Shown here: positions 7,573-16,976 of the stretch, piece by piece
Position numbering within the stretch: position 1 is the first letter of the stretch
Layout: every line of letters begins with the position of its first letter
DNA from: a bacterium
Lineage (GTDB): Bacteria; Zhuqueibacterota; Zhuqueibacteria; Residuimicrobiales; Residuimicrobiaceae
NCBI GenBank assembly: GCA_029565685.1
Contig: JAKQNR010000035.1
Location: 186,001 to 250,000, forward strand
Direction of reading: 5' to 3'
DNA length: 64,000 nt
Notes under the pieces: model-generated
What the model was told of the DNA's origin: nothing
Databases searched by the model: none
What the model saw: the letters and a program-made list of their open reading frames with translations, nothing else
Translations under genes and position numbers: made by a program

Positions 7573-10200
7573 TCAAGCGGTGTATTTCAGTTTCAGGCTG
7601 ATCTCTTTTCCTGCCGGCAGTGCATAGGCCAGGCTTCCGTTTTCTCCTGAACCGATCTTTTTAAGCGTGGTTTTTTCCCGGCGGTCGAGCCAGAGCTCCG
7701 CCTGCATAGCGGCAGGCACGCGCACGGTCACGGTTCGGTTGCCCAACCTGCCCGAGGTGTAAAAAAAGATAGGGCCCAGAACCGTATAAGCCGTCAGCTC
7801 AAGCTCTTCCAATCCAGCCGGCTGCGGCCAGATGCGCAGGCGCCGGCAACCCGGTTCCAGCGCCTGGATGCCGGCCAGGTTCATATACAGCACATACAGC
7901 GGCGCAACCGGACAGTGGCTCCATTGCGAATCAGAATCCGGCTTGACCTCCCAGTCCTCCTGCAGCGTATTGTTGAGCAGCACAGACTCCATCACCGCCC
8001 ACCGTTCGCGCAAATCTTTGACGATCACATCCGCACGGCCGACCTTGGCCAGCGCCCACAGACGCCAGCCGGCGTTGGCCGGATAAGAGAAGCCCATCTC
8101 CTTCGGGCACTCCACCAGAGAGGCTACGCTGGATTTGATATCGCCGAACGGACATTGATCGAACAGAACCGCTGTGGCCAGACTGCGGTCGCAGGTGCGG
8201 ATCTTTTTCTCTTCTTCCAACCAGGGCAGATTGTTGACGAACAGTCCGTGCCGCCGGCTCCAGAACGCTCGAACGACAGACTGTAGAATTTCACGGCCGA
8301 ACTGCTCCGCCGCCGTTGCCGCTGCCAGGTCCCCCATGGCCGCGCAAAGAGGCTTGAGCGCGTGCTGCAGCATGGCGGCGGCATACAGGTTAAACGCACA
8401 CTGCTTGTGCCGTTGCTTTTGATAAGCGATATGATCGATCCAGACCGACGGGATGCCCAGATCTTCAACCGGCAGCAAACCCTCCTGCGTCCGTATGCTT
8501 TGGAGATAGTGGAAGAACTTGAGCAGACGCGGAAAAGGCTCCTGCAGAGCGGAGAGATCGCCGGTGTACAGGTAATGATAGTAGCAGTCAAAATTAAAAC
8601 CAATGCTGTGATCCAGAATCGGACCCCATCCGGTGAGGTGGAGCTGCCGTTCCATCAACCGCGCCAGGCGATCGTAGGCCGGCCAGCTGTCGAGGAAATA
8701 GCCATCCAGCGTGATGCCCTGGCTGTAGGTGGTGAGAAATCGCGCGGGCAACGCGGTTTCGCCAAAGGTCCACTCCACCGCATGGAGCTGATGGCCGCAG
8801 TCGCCGCTATATTGCTGACGCTCGCGCGCCATGCCGTCCACCATGGTTTCATGGCAGCTGTTGTTCAGCGTGTTCACCGTTGCATCAAACAATTTTTGCA
8901 AAGACGCCTCTGAGCAGCGGACAGCGGCCTGATGCGGCCAGGGATAGATGCGGCGGCGGACATGCAGATCAGAAATCTCCACTGTCCCCTCCACGCCGTG
9001 GATATGCAGTTGCAGCCAGCGCAGGCTTTCGAAATCAAACGTCTCAAACTGATTGACCCCCTCCTTGCATATAAAGCGCGTCCAAGCGTTGAAATGGCTG
9101 TTGATCAGCACCGGGCCGCCCAGCTCATGCGCCTCATGCACCAGCACCTCCACCATGGCGCCGGCCGGAGCCTGCAGAGTGAAGCACGGCCAACCGACCA
9201 CCTGTTCGCTGAATTCAAAGGTCAGTGCGATTCCGCTTTTGCCGTCGCAGCGGACCTGCCAGCGGCCTGACCCCGCCTCCAGCACCTCCGGCTGGCCGCT
9301 GACGCGAAAAGCGTCCGGAGTGATGAACTCGAAATAGTCTTCAACCGGGCGTTGCCATTCCAATCTGTACCGTTCGCTCAACCGCTGCACAGCGACCTTT
9401 TCTTCCCTCATCAAGGGGAGCGACCGTTTGCGCAACTGCGCCTCCTTGCACCGAGCGCCGCTTACATCCAACAGGTAGTCTTTATACAGGGTGGTCAAAG
9501 CCGGCTGATCCGGCCGGCCCTGGAGCGTCATGGCCGCCATCCACAGCTCATTCGTTGTATAGCCAGGCTCCTGCCAGCCATAGGGATAAGCGCGGGCGTC
9601 AAACTCCTCCTGCAGGCTGCGCACGTACCAACGTTTATATTGACCCGGGCGCCAGGCGCGCGTCAACAGCACGCGCCATGCCTCATCGCTGACGATCAGC
9701 TGTTTAGCGCCGTTCTGTTCCTCGATCTCCAGGTAAAAGATGAGCCCTGGTTTGCCGATGGGCCAGGTGCCGTCGCCAAAGCCATAGTACAGGGCCTGAA
9801 TCCCGATGACGTTCTCTCCGGTTTTCAACAGTCCGCTGAGATCCATGGGATCCGCTTCCAGCCAGCGGGGATCGCAGGGCGCTGGGCCGAACTGCACATA
9901 GCGGCCGTTCACATACAGTTTGTAACGGCTGTCCACTGCTATCCACCCCTTGGCCTGTTTCACCGGCGCCGCAAGACGAATCGAACGGCGGAAGAGCAAA
10001 AAGGTGTTCGGCAACGTGCGTTGGGACGGATACCAGATCCAGTGCGCCGGGGTGAGGTCCAATGCCTGCGCGGCGAGCGCAGGGGCTGTTTCCTGATGCA
10101 TGGAATTTTCTCCTGTCTGAGCGGCAAAAACCGATTGGCTGAGCGCCGCTGCGGCGCCCATGGTTTTGATGAACTCGCGTCGATTGACATCCACAGTCAT
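7573..10200 (-). CDS. GH78-type alpha-L-rhamnosidase, exported
   Basis: An 875-residue protein. The N-terminus (NRREFIKTMGAAAAL) is a Tat-like signal with RR followed by a hydrophobic run, implying export folded. A beta-sandwich region follows (YKLYVNGRYVQFGPAP, ENVIGIQALYYGFG), typical of Bac_rhamnosid N domains, then an (alpha/alpha)6 barrel and a C-terminal beta-sheet domain. DGMARERQQYSGD (around base 8830) matches the GH78 motif carrying the catalytic acid. It would release terminal L-rhamnose from pectin or glycoside side chains. The start is 3 bases after the stop of the upstream propeller glycosidase, so the two are one transcript. Confidence 0.85.
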   Translation of the reverse strand: MTVDVNRREFIKTMGAAAALSQSVFAAQTGENSMHQETAPALAAQALDLTPAHWIWYPSQRTLPNTFLLFRRSIRLAAPVKQAKGWIAVDSRYKLYVNGRYVQFGPAPCDPRWLEADPMDLSGLLKTGENVIGIQALYYGFGDGTWPIGKPGLIFYLEIEEQNGAKQLIVSDEAWRVLLTRAWRPGQYKRWYVRSLQEEFDARAYPYGWQEPGYTTNELWMAAMTLQGRPDQPALTTLYKDYLLDVSGARCKEAQLRKRSLPLMREEKVAVQRLSERYRLEWQRPVEDYFEFITPDAFRVSGQPEVLEAGSGRWQVRCDGKSGIALTFEFSEQVVGWPCFTLQAPAGAMVEVLVHEAHELGGPVLINSHFNAWTRFICKEGVNQFETFDFESLRWLQLHIHGVEGTVEISDLHVRRRIYPWPHQAAVRCSEASLQKLFDATVNTLNNSCHETMVDGMARERQQYSGDCGHQLHAVEWTFGETALPARFLTTYSQGITLDGYFLDSWPAYDRLARLMERQLHLTGWGPILDHSIGFNFDCYYHYLYTGDLSALQEPFPRLLKFFHYLQSIRTQEGLLPVEDLGIPSVWIDHIAYQKQRHKQCAFNLYAAAMLQHALKPLCAAMGDLAAATAAEQFGREILQSVVRAFWSRRHGLFVNNLPWLEEEKKIRTCDRSLATAVLFDQCPFGDIKSSVASLVECPKEMGFSYPANAGWRLWALAKVGRADVIVKDLRERWAVMESVLLNNTLQEDWEVKPDSDSQWSHCPVAPLYVLYMNLAGIQALEPGCRRLRIWPQPAGLEELELTAYTVLGPIFFYTSGRLGNRTVTVRVPAAMQAELWLDRREKTTLKKIGSGENGSLAYALPAGKEISLKLKYTA

Positions 10201-10203
10201 AAG

Positions 10204-11271
10204 TCATTTCCCTTTAACGGACCGCATAGATGATCCATCAGGACGTATTTTGAATAAACGGATTTCATGGGTGTTGTCCGGGCACGCAACCTCGGCATAG
10301 ATCCAGATCTCGCCATCCACCCACAGCCAGGCCGAATAGCGCCAGGTGAAAAAAGCGCCCGGCGTGCTGCTCTGCACCAGCGGCTGGTCCGGCGTCAGAT
10401 CGATCACATGGTGCAGATCATGGGTGAAACCGATGCCGGTCACGATATTATACACAGGGTCGTGCCACTTTACATTGGATCCTTCATAAACGAATAGATA
10501 GCCGATGCCCAACGGCAACAGCGAAGAGGGCCGGATGAAAAAATCATGCCACCCGCACAGCTGCAGCACGCTGTCGTTCGGATGGCCGTACGGCTGCCAC
10601 TGTTCACCGTCCGCGCTGGTGAAGTGAAAAAAACGTTCCAGAGTGCGGATATAGCCGGTCACATAACAGTGATAGAGGCCGTTGAAAAAACAGATGACCG
10701 GATCTTTATACTCCAGAACGGCGATGTCCCGTTCATCGGCCCGCGGCTGCGGAGCGATGACCGGCCGAGCAGTGGCCGGATCGAATCGATCCGGGCGAAC
10801 CGCATCGTCGAATTTGAGAATGGACCAAGGACCGTCCTTCCACGGACCGCAGGCGTACAGCTTGAACTTGCCGGTGGTTGGATCCAGCAGCAACGCCGGG
10901 CGTTCGAACCCGGGGATCGGCAGATCCTCGCGGTGAATGGACGCGACGCGCTGAAACTGAACGCCGTCCCTGCTGGAAAGGATGCGGATCTCATATCCCC
11001 GCCTTCCACGCGGCGCGCGGGCAGTGCGCATGCGACAGGCCATCCAGAACGTGCCCTGCGGATCGCGGATCACCGAAGGTGCGCCGGCCCACCATTCCGG
11101 CAGCAGGGAATCGGGTTTGAGGATGACTTGAAACGCAGTGAATGTATCCGCCAGCATTCCGGATAATGATCTGGCGTCCGGAAGCGCCGCCGGCGAATCG
11201 GTCTGGGCAGGCAGCGATGCACAGCCCAAGCCTGCCAGAAGGCACAACATCGTCCATAGCTTTTTATTCAT
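10204..11271 (-). CDS. Secreted five-bladed beta-propeller glycosidase-like protein
   Basis: A 355-residue protein with an N-terminal signal (MNKKLWTMLCLLAGLGCASLPAQ); the Cys is not in a good lipobox. Repeated blade motifs such as GAPSVIRDPQGTFWMACR, YEIRILSSRDGVQF, FERPALLLDPTTGKFKLYACG and FFHFTSADGEQW resemble the five-bladed propeller of GH43/GH32/GH117-type enzymes, where an Asp-Asp-Glu set cleaves arabinosyl, xylosyl or fructosyl bonds. I cannot assign one family. It is the first gene of the minus-strand operon with the GH78 enzyme and would act outside the cytoplasmic membrane. Confidence 0.6.
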   Translation of the reverse strand: MNKKLWTMLCLLAGLGCASLPAQTDSPAALPDARSLSGMLADTFTAFQVILKPDSLLPEWWAGAPSVIRDPQGTFWMACRMRTARAPRGRRGYEIRILSSRDGVQFQRVASIHREDLPIPGFERPALLLDPTTGKFKLYACGPWKDGPWSILKFDDAVRPDRFDPATARPVIAPQPRADERDIAVLEYKDPVICFFNGLYHCYVTGYIRTLERFFHFTSADGEQWQPYGHPNDSVLQLCGWHDFFIRPSSLLPLGIGYLFVYEGSNVKWHDPVYNIVTGIGFTHDLHHVIDLTPDQPLVQSSTPGAFFTWRYSAWLWVDGEIWIYAEVACPDNTHEIRLFKIRPDGSSMRSVKGK

Positions 11272-11459
11272 AGCGCTGTTTCTCTCCTCTTGCCGCTCGA
11301 CCAGTCAAATTTTTCTTGGTAGTTTGATCGAATTATAGTATACTGAACCGTGTGAAGAGAGAGGCGGAAAATCCCTCTGCTCATCCTGGCCGCCCGAAAA
11401 AAAATCGACGGATCAAGTCCGGGCGGCCTCTGAATCACCCCACTCTTCATGGAGCGATC

Positions 11460-12164
11460 ATGTATCAGGCCATACTCTTTGATCTCGACGGAACTTTGCT
11501 GGGATTGAACAATACCAAGTTTCTCAAGGTGTATCTGCAGGCTATGGCGCCCAGAATCGCGCCCTATTTCAACGGCCATGATTTCAGCCAACCGATCCTG
11601 GCCGGCACCGAGGCCATGATGCAATCGCAGGGCCGGCATGCCAGTTTGCGCGACCTGTTCATCGAAACCTTCGACCGCCACAGCCCGGTGCCCTTTGCCG
11701 AACTCGAAACAGCTTTTAACGAGTTTTATGAACACGAATTCAATCAGGTGCGTTCCATCGCCACCCGCTTGCCGCACAGCCTGCCGGTTCTCCAGGCAGC
11801 GGCCCGCCATACCGACAAGATCGCATTGGCCACCATTCCGCTCTTTCCGGCCATCGCCATCGAGCAACGCTGCCGCTGGGCAGGGATCGAAAGTTTCCCC
11901 TTCGCCCTGATCACCAGCTTTGAGAACATGCGCTACAGCAAGCCCAATCCGGAGTATTATCGCGAAATCGCCCATCATCTCGCCGTGCCCGCGGACGAGT
12001 GTCTGATGATCGGCAACGACCACATCGATGATCTGTCGGCGGCCGCCGTCGGCATGGAGACCTTTTTAGTGCTTGACGATGAGCTTAATGCCGGCAAAAG
12101 CCGTTACGCTCCAACCTATTCCGGCTATTTGGCGGATCTCACGACCTTTTTAGAGAATCTTTGA
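11460..12164 (+). CDS. HAD-superfamily hydrolase (phosphatase-like)
   Basis: A 234-residue protein starting MYQAILFDLDGTLL, the HAD motif I with the nucleophile Asp in DxDGT. Motif II Thr/Ser is likely in ALATIP, motif III Lys in RYSKPNPEYY, and motif IV in CLMIGNDHIDDLSAA. The family removes phosphate from small metabolites; the substrate is unknown. The start is the ATG at 11460, preceded by GGAG at a 5-base distance; the frame extends upstream without a better site. It stands alone, divergent from the propeller glycosidase and convergent with the symporter. Confidence 0.88.
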   Translation: MYQAILFDLDGTLLGLNNTKFLKVYLQAMAPRIAPYFNGHDFSQPILAGTEAMMQSQGRHASLRDLFIETFDRHSPVPFAELETAFNEFYEHEFNQVRSIATRLPHSLPVLQAAARHTDKIALATIPLFPAIAIEQRCRWAGIESFPFALITSFENMRYSKPNPEYYREIAHHLAVPADECLMIGNDHIDDLSAAAVGMETFLVLDDELNAGKSRYAPTYSGYLADLTTFLENL

Positions 12165-12261
12165 GCGCGCATTCCCCCGCTGCCCTACACGGCCCTGAGC
12201 TTTCTGCGGATTCCTTGAGCGCAAATCGTCGCCGCCCCTAGTCCGTCTCGCGTCCATCCTT

Positions 12262-13932
12262 TCACTTGCCCAGTTGCATGATGCCCCAGGCCAGTGCGAC
12301 GGTGCAACCGACCACCAGCCAGGCGAACAAAAAGCCCGCCCAGTCCTCGCGGTAACGTTTGCCAAACCCCTGCCATCGTTCACGGGTGAACCAGCCGGGC
12401 AGATCGACAAAGATCAGATCCTGTCCATGCTCTTTGGCCAGCGGTTTGGGGGTTCCATGATCGGAAAGACGCTGCATGTTGTCGAAAAAAGCGGCGATGC
12501 GTTGCGGTTCTTCCTCTTTGGTCAGCAGACTGACCACGAGCAGACAGACAAAGCCGGCGAGCATGGCTGCGCCAAAGGGCGCGGGCTGCCAGGAATAGAC
12601 CAGCATCCATTTGCCGGTCCAATGATAATTCAACCCATAATATAACCCGAAAGACACACAGACCGAGACCAGGGCGCCGTAGCGATTGGCCCGTTTCCAC
12701 AGAATGCCGCCGAAAATCATGATGCCCATAAACGCGGCGATGGTCTCGGTGAAAAGAAAAGCGTGCAGGACATTTTTGATGGTTAGGGCGAAGATGACGC
12801 CAAGCAACGTCAACACAAATCCGGAGAGGCGGCCCATGAACAGCAACCGTGCATCCGCAGCATCGGGATTCAAATATTTGCGGTAAAAATTTTGCGTAAA
12901 CAGCGCGCCGGTGTTGACCATAAAGTTGGAACAGGTCGACATATTGGCGGCAAGCACCGCCGCGACCATCAGGCCGGTCAGTCCGGGGAGCAACAGTTCA
13001 CGGCAGGCGTAGCCAAAGGCATGCTCAGGATCTGGAATCGTAGCACCGCGTTGAATCAGCAGGGCGGCCACAATCAGGCCGACCAGAGCCCAGGCGATGG
13101 TGCACAACCGTTTGACGATGGAGCCGTAGGTCTGGCCGACGCGGCCGGCGCGCTCTGTGCTGCCGGTGGCGCACATGGAGATCATGTGCGGCTGCGCGGT
13201 GATGCCGACAATGCCGTTGACCGCGAGCATGGAGATGGTGAACGCATCCAGTCCGCTGACCTTGCTGTAGAGATTGAAAAAATCAGGCGTCAACACCTGG
13301 CGCATGCCGTGAAAGCCGCCCACGGCCGAAAGACCGGCCGGCAGCAGCAACAGCGACAGCACAATAATCAAAAAACTCTGCACAAAGTCCGTATATGCCG
13401 AAGCGATGAGGCCGCCGAAAAAACTATACGTGAGAAATGCAACGGTCATGCCCACGACCACCATGTTGGACGAGATGAGATCTCCACTGGCCACTGAGAT
13501 GATTTTGGCCGCACCTTGCAGCATGGCGCCCTGGCTGAAGACAAAGAAAAGGATGGCAAAGACCGAATAGAACATGCCCAATTTTCTGCCGTAGCGGTCC
13601 TCGACGATCTCCCCGACTGTCGTGCGCTCGCTGCGGCGGTACCACGGCGCAATGAACCAGTAAAAAGGCGTAATCAGCATGTTCTTCCATTGGTACCAGA
13701 TAGCGGCGAATCCATATTGGAAAGTGGCCCCCGCCTGCGCCACCGGCATCTCGGCATGAGTGCCGGTGCCGAACGCCTGCCCGACCATAATCCACCAACT
13801 GAGTTTGCGCTCACCGCGAAAAAATCCATCGCTGGTGCGCGTCCGTCGCGCCATCCACAGACCAAAAGCGGTGATGCCGAGAAAATAACCGACCAGAACG
13901 ACTGTATCCAACCAACCAAAACCGCCGGTCAT
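12262..13932 (-). CDS. Sodium:solute symporter (SSS family)
   Basis: A 556-residue membrane protein with about 13-14 hydrophobic segments and the SSS signature style (GWLDTVVLVGYFLGITAFGLW at the N-terminus, then FRGERKLSWWIMVGQAFGTGTHAEMP). Members import sugars, amino acids or carboxylates with Na+. The position among glycosidases suggests a sugar or uronate substrate, but nothing in the sequence proves it. A strong ribosome site (TAGGAGGAGT) precedes the ATG. It is a single-gene unit on the minus strand; a decayed gene lies just upstream. Confidence 0.9.
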   Translation of the reverse strand: MTGGFGWLDTVVLVGYFLGITAFGLWMARRTRTSDGFFRGERKLSWWIMVGQAFGTGTHAEMPVAQAGATFQYGFAAIWYQWKNMLITPFYWFIAPWYRRSERTTVGEIVEDRYGRKLGMFYSVFAILFFVFSQGAMLQGAAKIISVASGDLISSNMVVVGMTVAFLTYSFFGGLIASAYTDFVQSFLIIVLSLLLLPAGLSAVGGFHGMRQVLTPDFFNLYSKVSGLDAFTISMLAVNGIVGITAQPHMISMCATGSTERAGRVGQTYGSIVKRLCTIAWALVGLIVAALLIQRGATIPDPEHAFGYACRELLLPGLTGLMVAAVLAANMSTCSNFMVNTGALFTQNFYRKYLNPDAADARLLFMGRLSGFVLTLLGVIFALTIKNVLHAFLFTETIAAFMGIMIFGGILWKRANRYGALVSVCVSFGLYYGLNYHWTGKWMLVYSWQPAPFGAAMLAGFVCLLVVSLLTKEEEPQRIAAFFDNMQRLSDHGTPKPLAKEHGQDLIFVDLPGWFTRERWQGFGKRYREDWAGFLFAWLVVGCTVALAWGIMQLGK

Positions 13933-14009
13933 ACTCCTCCTAACTATTTGATTCCATAAAAAGATTAATCCGGCCGGCCTATCTCCAGCGTCATAAAATT
14001 CGGTCAGGC

Positions 14010-14330
14010 TTAGGGATGTTTGATGCGATCCAGCAACATCTCGACCGTCTTGTTCAGGCGCTTTTGTCGGGTCTCTAGTTTTTTAGCCTCAGTGATCCAG
14101 CGGACATACTCTTTCTGATGTGCATACGACAGCGCAGCAAAAAAAAACTGCAGCCGCGGGATTGTTTTTCAGGCGTTCGGCGAGCTTCTGCGGCGCCTTC
14201 ACCATCCTTGGCGCCGTATCCAGCTGCACCACTACCCGCACCGTATCGCCGGGCTTTTTGCCAATGGCCTGTCTCACCGCTTTGATCACGCCGATCAAGG
14301 CATTCAAGTTAAGATAGTCAATCCATTTTA
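14010..14330 (-). pseudogene. Decayed DUF1905/OmdA (YdeI-like) gene, truncated and frameshifted
   Basis: The frame beginning near 14330 reads DYLNLNALIGVIKAVRQAIG then KPGDTVRVVVQLDTAPR and PQKLAERLKNNPAAAVFF, the C-terminal part of a DUF1905 domain joined to an OmdA region. A run of nine A on the plus strand (14139-14147) then breaks the frame. With one base less it continues AALSYAHQKEYVRWI...TRQKRLNKTVEMLLDRIKHP and stops at 14010, the normal family ending. The N-terminal half of DUF1905 is missing and a stop lies upstream with no ATG. It is a remnant; the frameshift alone could be a homopolymer sequencing error, but the missing 5' half could not. Confidence 0.75.
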
Positions 14331-14439
14331 TTTTTTAAACTAAAAGAATCATTGTGCAACGATAAAATGAGGCTTGGCATTGTGCATTTTTTTTGTATGC
14401 TGAACCGTTCTGAAATTCCTTTCGTTGGTTGGAGGCGTT

Positions 14440-15130
14440 ATGAAAAAATAGCCTGTTGCTGATTCCGCAATTTGCCGTGATGAGGGAAAAGTCCGGCATT
14501 GTCCTCAATCTCTTTGAAGCCTTGCAGGCCGTCACTCAGACGCCGTCTGGAAAATCACTGATCATTCGGCAGAGCTCGGACTATCCGGCATCGGGCCTGG
14601 TGCAAATCCGCCTGCAACTGAAGCAACAAGAACGGTTCACGATAAAGATCAGAATTCCCGGCTGGAGCGACAGCACGCGGTTGACCATCAACGATCGAGA
14701 GGAGTTGCAGCCAACCGCCGACGTCTACCACTTCATCGACCGATTGTGGAAGGACAACGAGCTTATCTGCTTCTCGCTCGATCTGCGGCCGCGCTGGCAG
14801 GAGCAGCCGGCAGACCGTCGCCGCTACGTCGCCGTGAGGCGCAACCCTCTGGTCCCGGCGCGCGATCGAAGATGGGATCTGGGAGATGTGGATGAACCGG
14901 CCAAACCACTGCAAGAACAGGACGCCTGGGTTCTGCATCCGATCGCACCGTTGCCGGGCTGCTGGTTCTCCTGCACCGCATCCTGCACGCTGGGGGATTT
15001 TCAGGAAATGGAATTCGGCAGGCCGCGGACCCTCACCCTGATGGATTATGCTTCCGCGGGCAACACCTGGAGCCGGGAGTCGCCTTTCCGGGTGTGGCGG
15101 CCGTTGGCCTTGAATCCCATGGAACCGTGA
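14440..15130 (+). pseudogene. Remnant of a GH127 (DUF1680) beta-L-arabinofuranosidase
   Basis: From 14456 the frame encodes about 224 residues that match only the C-terminal beta-sandwich half of GH127 enzymes: GIVLNLFEA, FTIKIRIPGWS, VYHFIDRLWKDNELICFSLDLRPRWQ and YVAVRRNPLVPARD. The N-terminal catalytic barrel (several hundred residues) is absent. A ribosome site (GGAGG, 14431-14435) and ATG remain at 14440, but the reading stops at once (MKK-stop). Removing one A of the following A6 run would join that ATG to the remnant frame as MKNSLLLIPQF. It therefore looks like an original start fused to the gene end by an internal deletion, then frameshifted. No product with activity is expected. Confidence 0.7.
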
Positions 15131-15140
15131 ATCCCTGCCA

Positions 15141-15989
15141 TCACATGAACGTGTAGCTCAGACCGATGGCCAGCGACTCCTTCAGCTGCGTGCGCGGTGT
15201 GATGCGCTTCTCCTGGATCAGTTGCAGGTTCATGATGACCGTAACCCACTTGGACGCTTTGATGGTCAGAGTGTTGTTGTTGCGCACCGCCACCTCATCT
15301 AATTGGCTGAACGGGTCGAACAGTTCGATGGCGGAGGTGAAGAGCATGTTCTCGGCCAGTTTGAGGTCGATGTTGGTGACCGATTCCAGACCGCCCTGAA
15401 TCAGGATCTTTTCTGTTTTCGCGGTCTCGGGATTGTCCGCATATTGGGGAAATTGCCGGGTGAACACTTCGCGCAGGGCCGCGCCGAGGCGCGTCTTGAT
15501 GCGCTGGCTCGGTTCATATCTCACGCCCATGGCCTGAGTAAGATAGCCTGGATCGAAAAAATCAGAGACTGCGTTGGAGAGGCCGTTCGCATCATAGATA
15601 TAGCCCCGGTCAAATTGGGTTTTTAAACTTGCGGCCATGTAAGGATTCACCGTCGGGCTTGTTTTTCGCACCAGCACGCTCTCCAGCTCCAGGCGATCAT
15701 CGGTCTTGCGCATGCCCTGGTCGCCCAGCTTGGTTCTGCCATAGGCCGCCTTGTAGGTGTTGGTCACATTGATCTTGTTTTTCTGATAATCCGATTTACC
15801 ATCCAGCAGCGACGCCCAGGACAGGGCGTTCTCCCCTCCCTGCGCCCAGTTGGAAAAGCTGACCTGATTGGTGGTCAATGCGCCCACCAGGCTGTGTTTC
15901 CAAGGACCGCCCGGCGCCGAATCCGGCGCAGCGGCCTGCGCGAAAAGCGAACGGCTGATCAGTAAAATGCAAACAATCCCTTTTTTCAT
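15141..15989 (-). CDS. DUF3078 outer-membrane beta-barrel-like protein
   Basis: A 282-residue protein with a signal peptide (MKKGIVCILLISRSLFAQ) and the DUF3078 opening WKHSLVGALTTNQVSFSNWAQGGENALSW, found mostly in Bacteroidota and relatives. The remainder alternates beta strands ending in a terminal aromatic-hydrophobic strand (IGLSYTFM), consistent with an outer-membrane barrel. Function is unknown. It is monocistronic: it converges with the GH127 remnant, and 349 bases separate it from the fumarase genes upstream. Confidence 0.82.
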   Translation of the reverse strand: MKKGIVCILLISRSLFAQAAAPDSAPGGPWKHSLVGALTTNQVSFSNWAQGGENALSWASLLDGKSDYQKNKINVTNTYKAAYGRTKLGDQGMRKTDDRLELESVLVRKTSPTVNPYMAASLKTQFDRGYIYDANGLSNAVSDFFDPGYLTQAMGVRYEPSQRIKTRLGAALREVFTRQFPQYADNPETAKTEKILIQGGLESVTNIDLKLAENMLFTSAIELFDPFSQLDEVAVRNNNTLTIKASKWVTVIMNLQLIQEKRITPRTQLKESLAIGLSYTFM

Positions 15990-16338
15990 TCATTTTTCTC
16001 CATCTTAACATCCAACGAACCGCGTTCTATTGTTTGCTCCGATAGCGCGCCGCTCTCCCCTCGGTCGGATCACAGCCCTTGCGACGAAGAATGCCAGCGG
16101 GGCGCTGTCATCGCCGCGGGATCGAAAACGGGTGAATACATAGACGATCGTCGTCGAAGTGTGGACTTGATCCTTAAACACTCCTTTTCTTACTCTACTG
16201 ACAACGCAGAAAAACGACGCCAGAACGGCGGTAAAAACCGCGTTGTGGTTCAGGGGTAAAACGCTTTTCGCATCAACTCGATCGCATAGCGGCCATGCGA
16301 AAGTTCAGTGGTGCATCCGTATGATGAATCAGTAAGAA
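15990..16338. other. Intergenic region between fumarase beta gene and DUF3078 gene
   Basis: 349 bases without a convincing gene. A small hairpin at 16224-16244 (AACG/CGTT and CGGT/ACCG arms with one bulged base) may end the fumarase transcript on the minus strand; its T-run is separated from the stem, so I rate it weakly. The DUF3078 promoter presumably lies in the lower part, but I see no consensus box. Confidence 0.4.
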
Positions 16339-16896
16339 TCAGGACCGTCCGTATTTTTTGACGCCTTCCTGATAGATGTTGCCGCCATGACAATCCTGCG
16401 CCACAATGGCGGGGAAATCCTCCACGGTCAATTCAGCGATGGCCTCAGCGCCCAGCTCTGGATACGCGATGACCGTGTTCTTTTTAATCGAGCGGGCGAT
16501 CAGAGCGGCTGCGCCGCCGACAGCGACCAGATAAACGCCCTTGTACTTTTTCAACGCCTCTGATACGCCGGCGTTCATCTCCCCTTTGCCGATCATACCT
16601 CTGGATCCATGCGCCAGCAGTTTGGGAGCGTACGGATTCATGCGGCCCGAGGTGGTGGGGCCGGCGGAGCCGATGGGCTTGCCCGGCCGCGCCGGCGATG
16701 GTCCGACATAATAGATCAGATGGCCGGTCAGATCCAGCGGCAGAGGCTGACCCTGTTCGAGCAGATCGACCAATTTTTTATGCGCCGAATCGCGCGCAGA
16801 GTAGATGATGCCGGTGATCAGCACGCTGTCGCCTGCGTGCAACGCTTCAACCTGCCGGTCGTCCAGCGGAGTGGTGAGTTTTATCACGTCAGCCAT
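16339..16896 (-). CDS. Class I fumarate hydratase, beta subunit (C-terminal domain)
   Basis: A 185-residue protein matching the C-terminal domain of iron-sulfur fumarases and related tartrate dehydratases. Visible motifs are GDSVLITGIIYSARDSAHKKL, YYVGPSPARPGKPIGSAGPTTSGRM and MIGKGEMN. With the alpha subunit encoded 80 bases upstream it interconverts fumarate and malate using a [4Fe-4S] cluster, in the cytoplasm. The split two-gene form is typical of anaerobes and of oxygen-sensitive class I enzymes. L-tartrate dehydratase is the main alternative; the neighbouring PEP carboxykinase favours fumarase. Confidence 0.88.
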   Translation of the reverse strand: MADVIKLTTPLDDRQVEALHAGDSVLITGIIYSARDSAHKKLVDLLEQGQPLPLDLTGHLIYYVGPSPARPGKPIGSAGPTTSGRMNPYAPKLLAHGSRGMIGKGEMNAGVSEALKKYKGVYLVAVGGAAALIARSIKKNTVIAYPELGAEAIAELTVEDFPAIVAQDCHGGNIYQEGVKKYGRS

Positions 16897-16976
16897 ACCT
16901 CAAATCTCCTGTTATTACGAAGGTCAGTGGACATCAATGGTCTGATGCGTCCAAGGCGCGGACTGGTCGGTCCGGT

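Noticed and set aside
11268..12023. A 251-codon minus-strand frame opposite the HAD hydrolase
   Set aside because: The plus-strand product carries all four HAD motifs; the antisense product resembles nothing.
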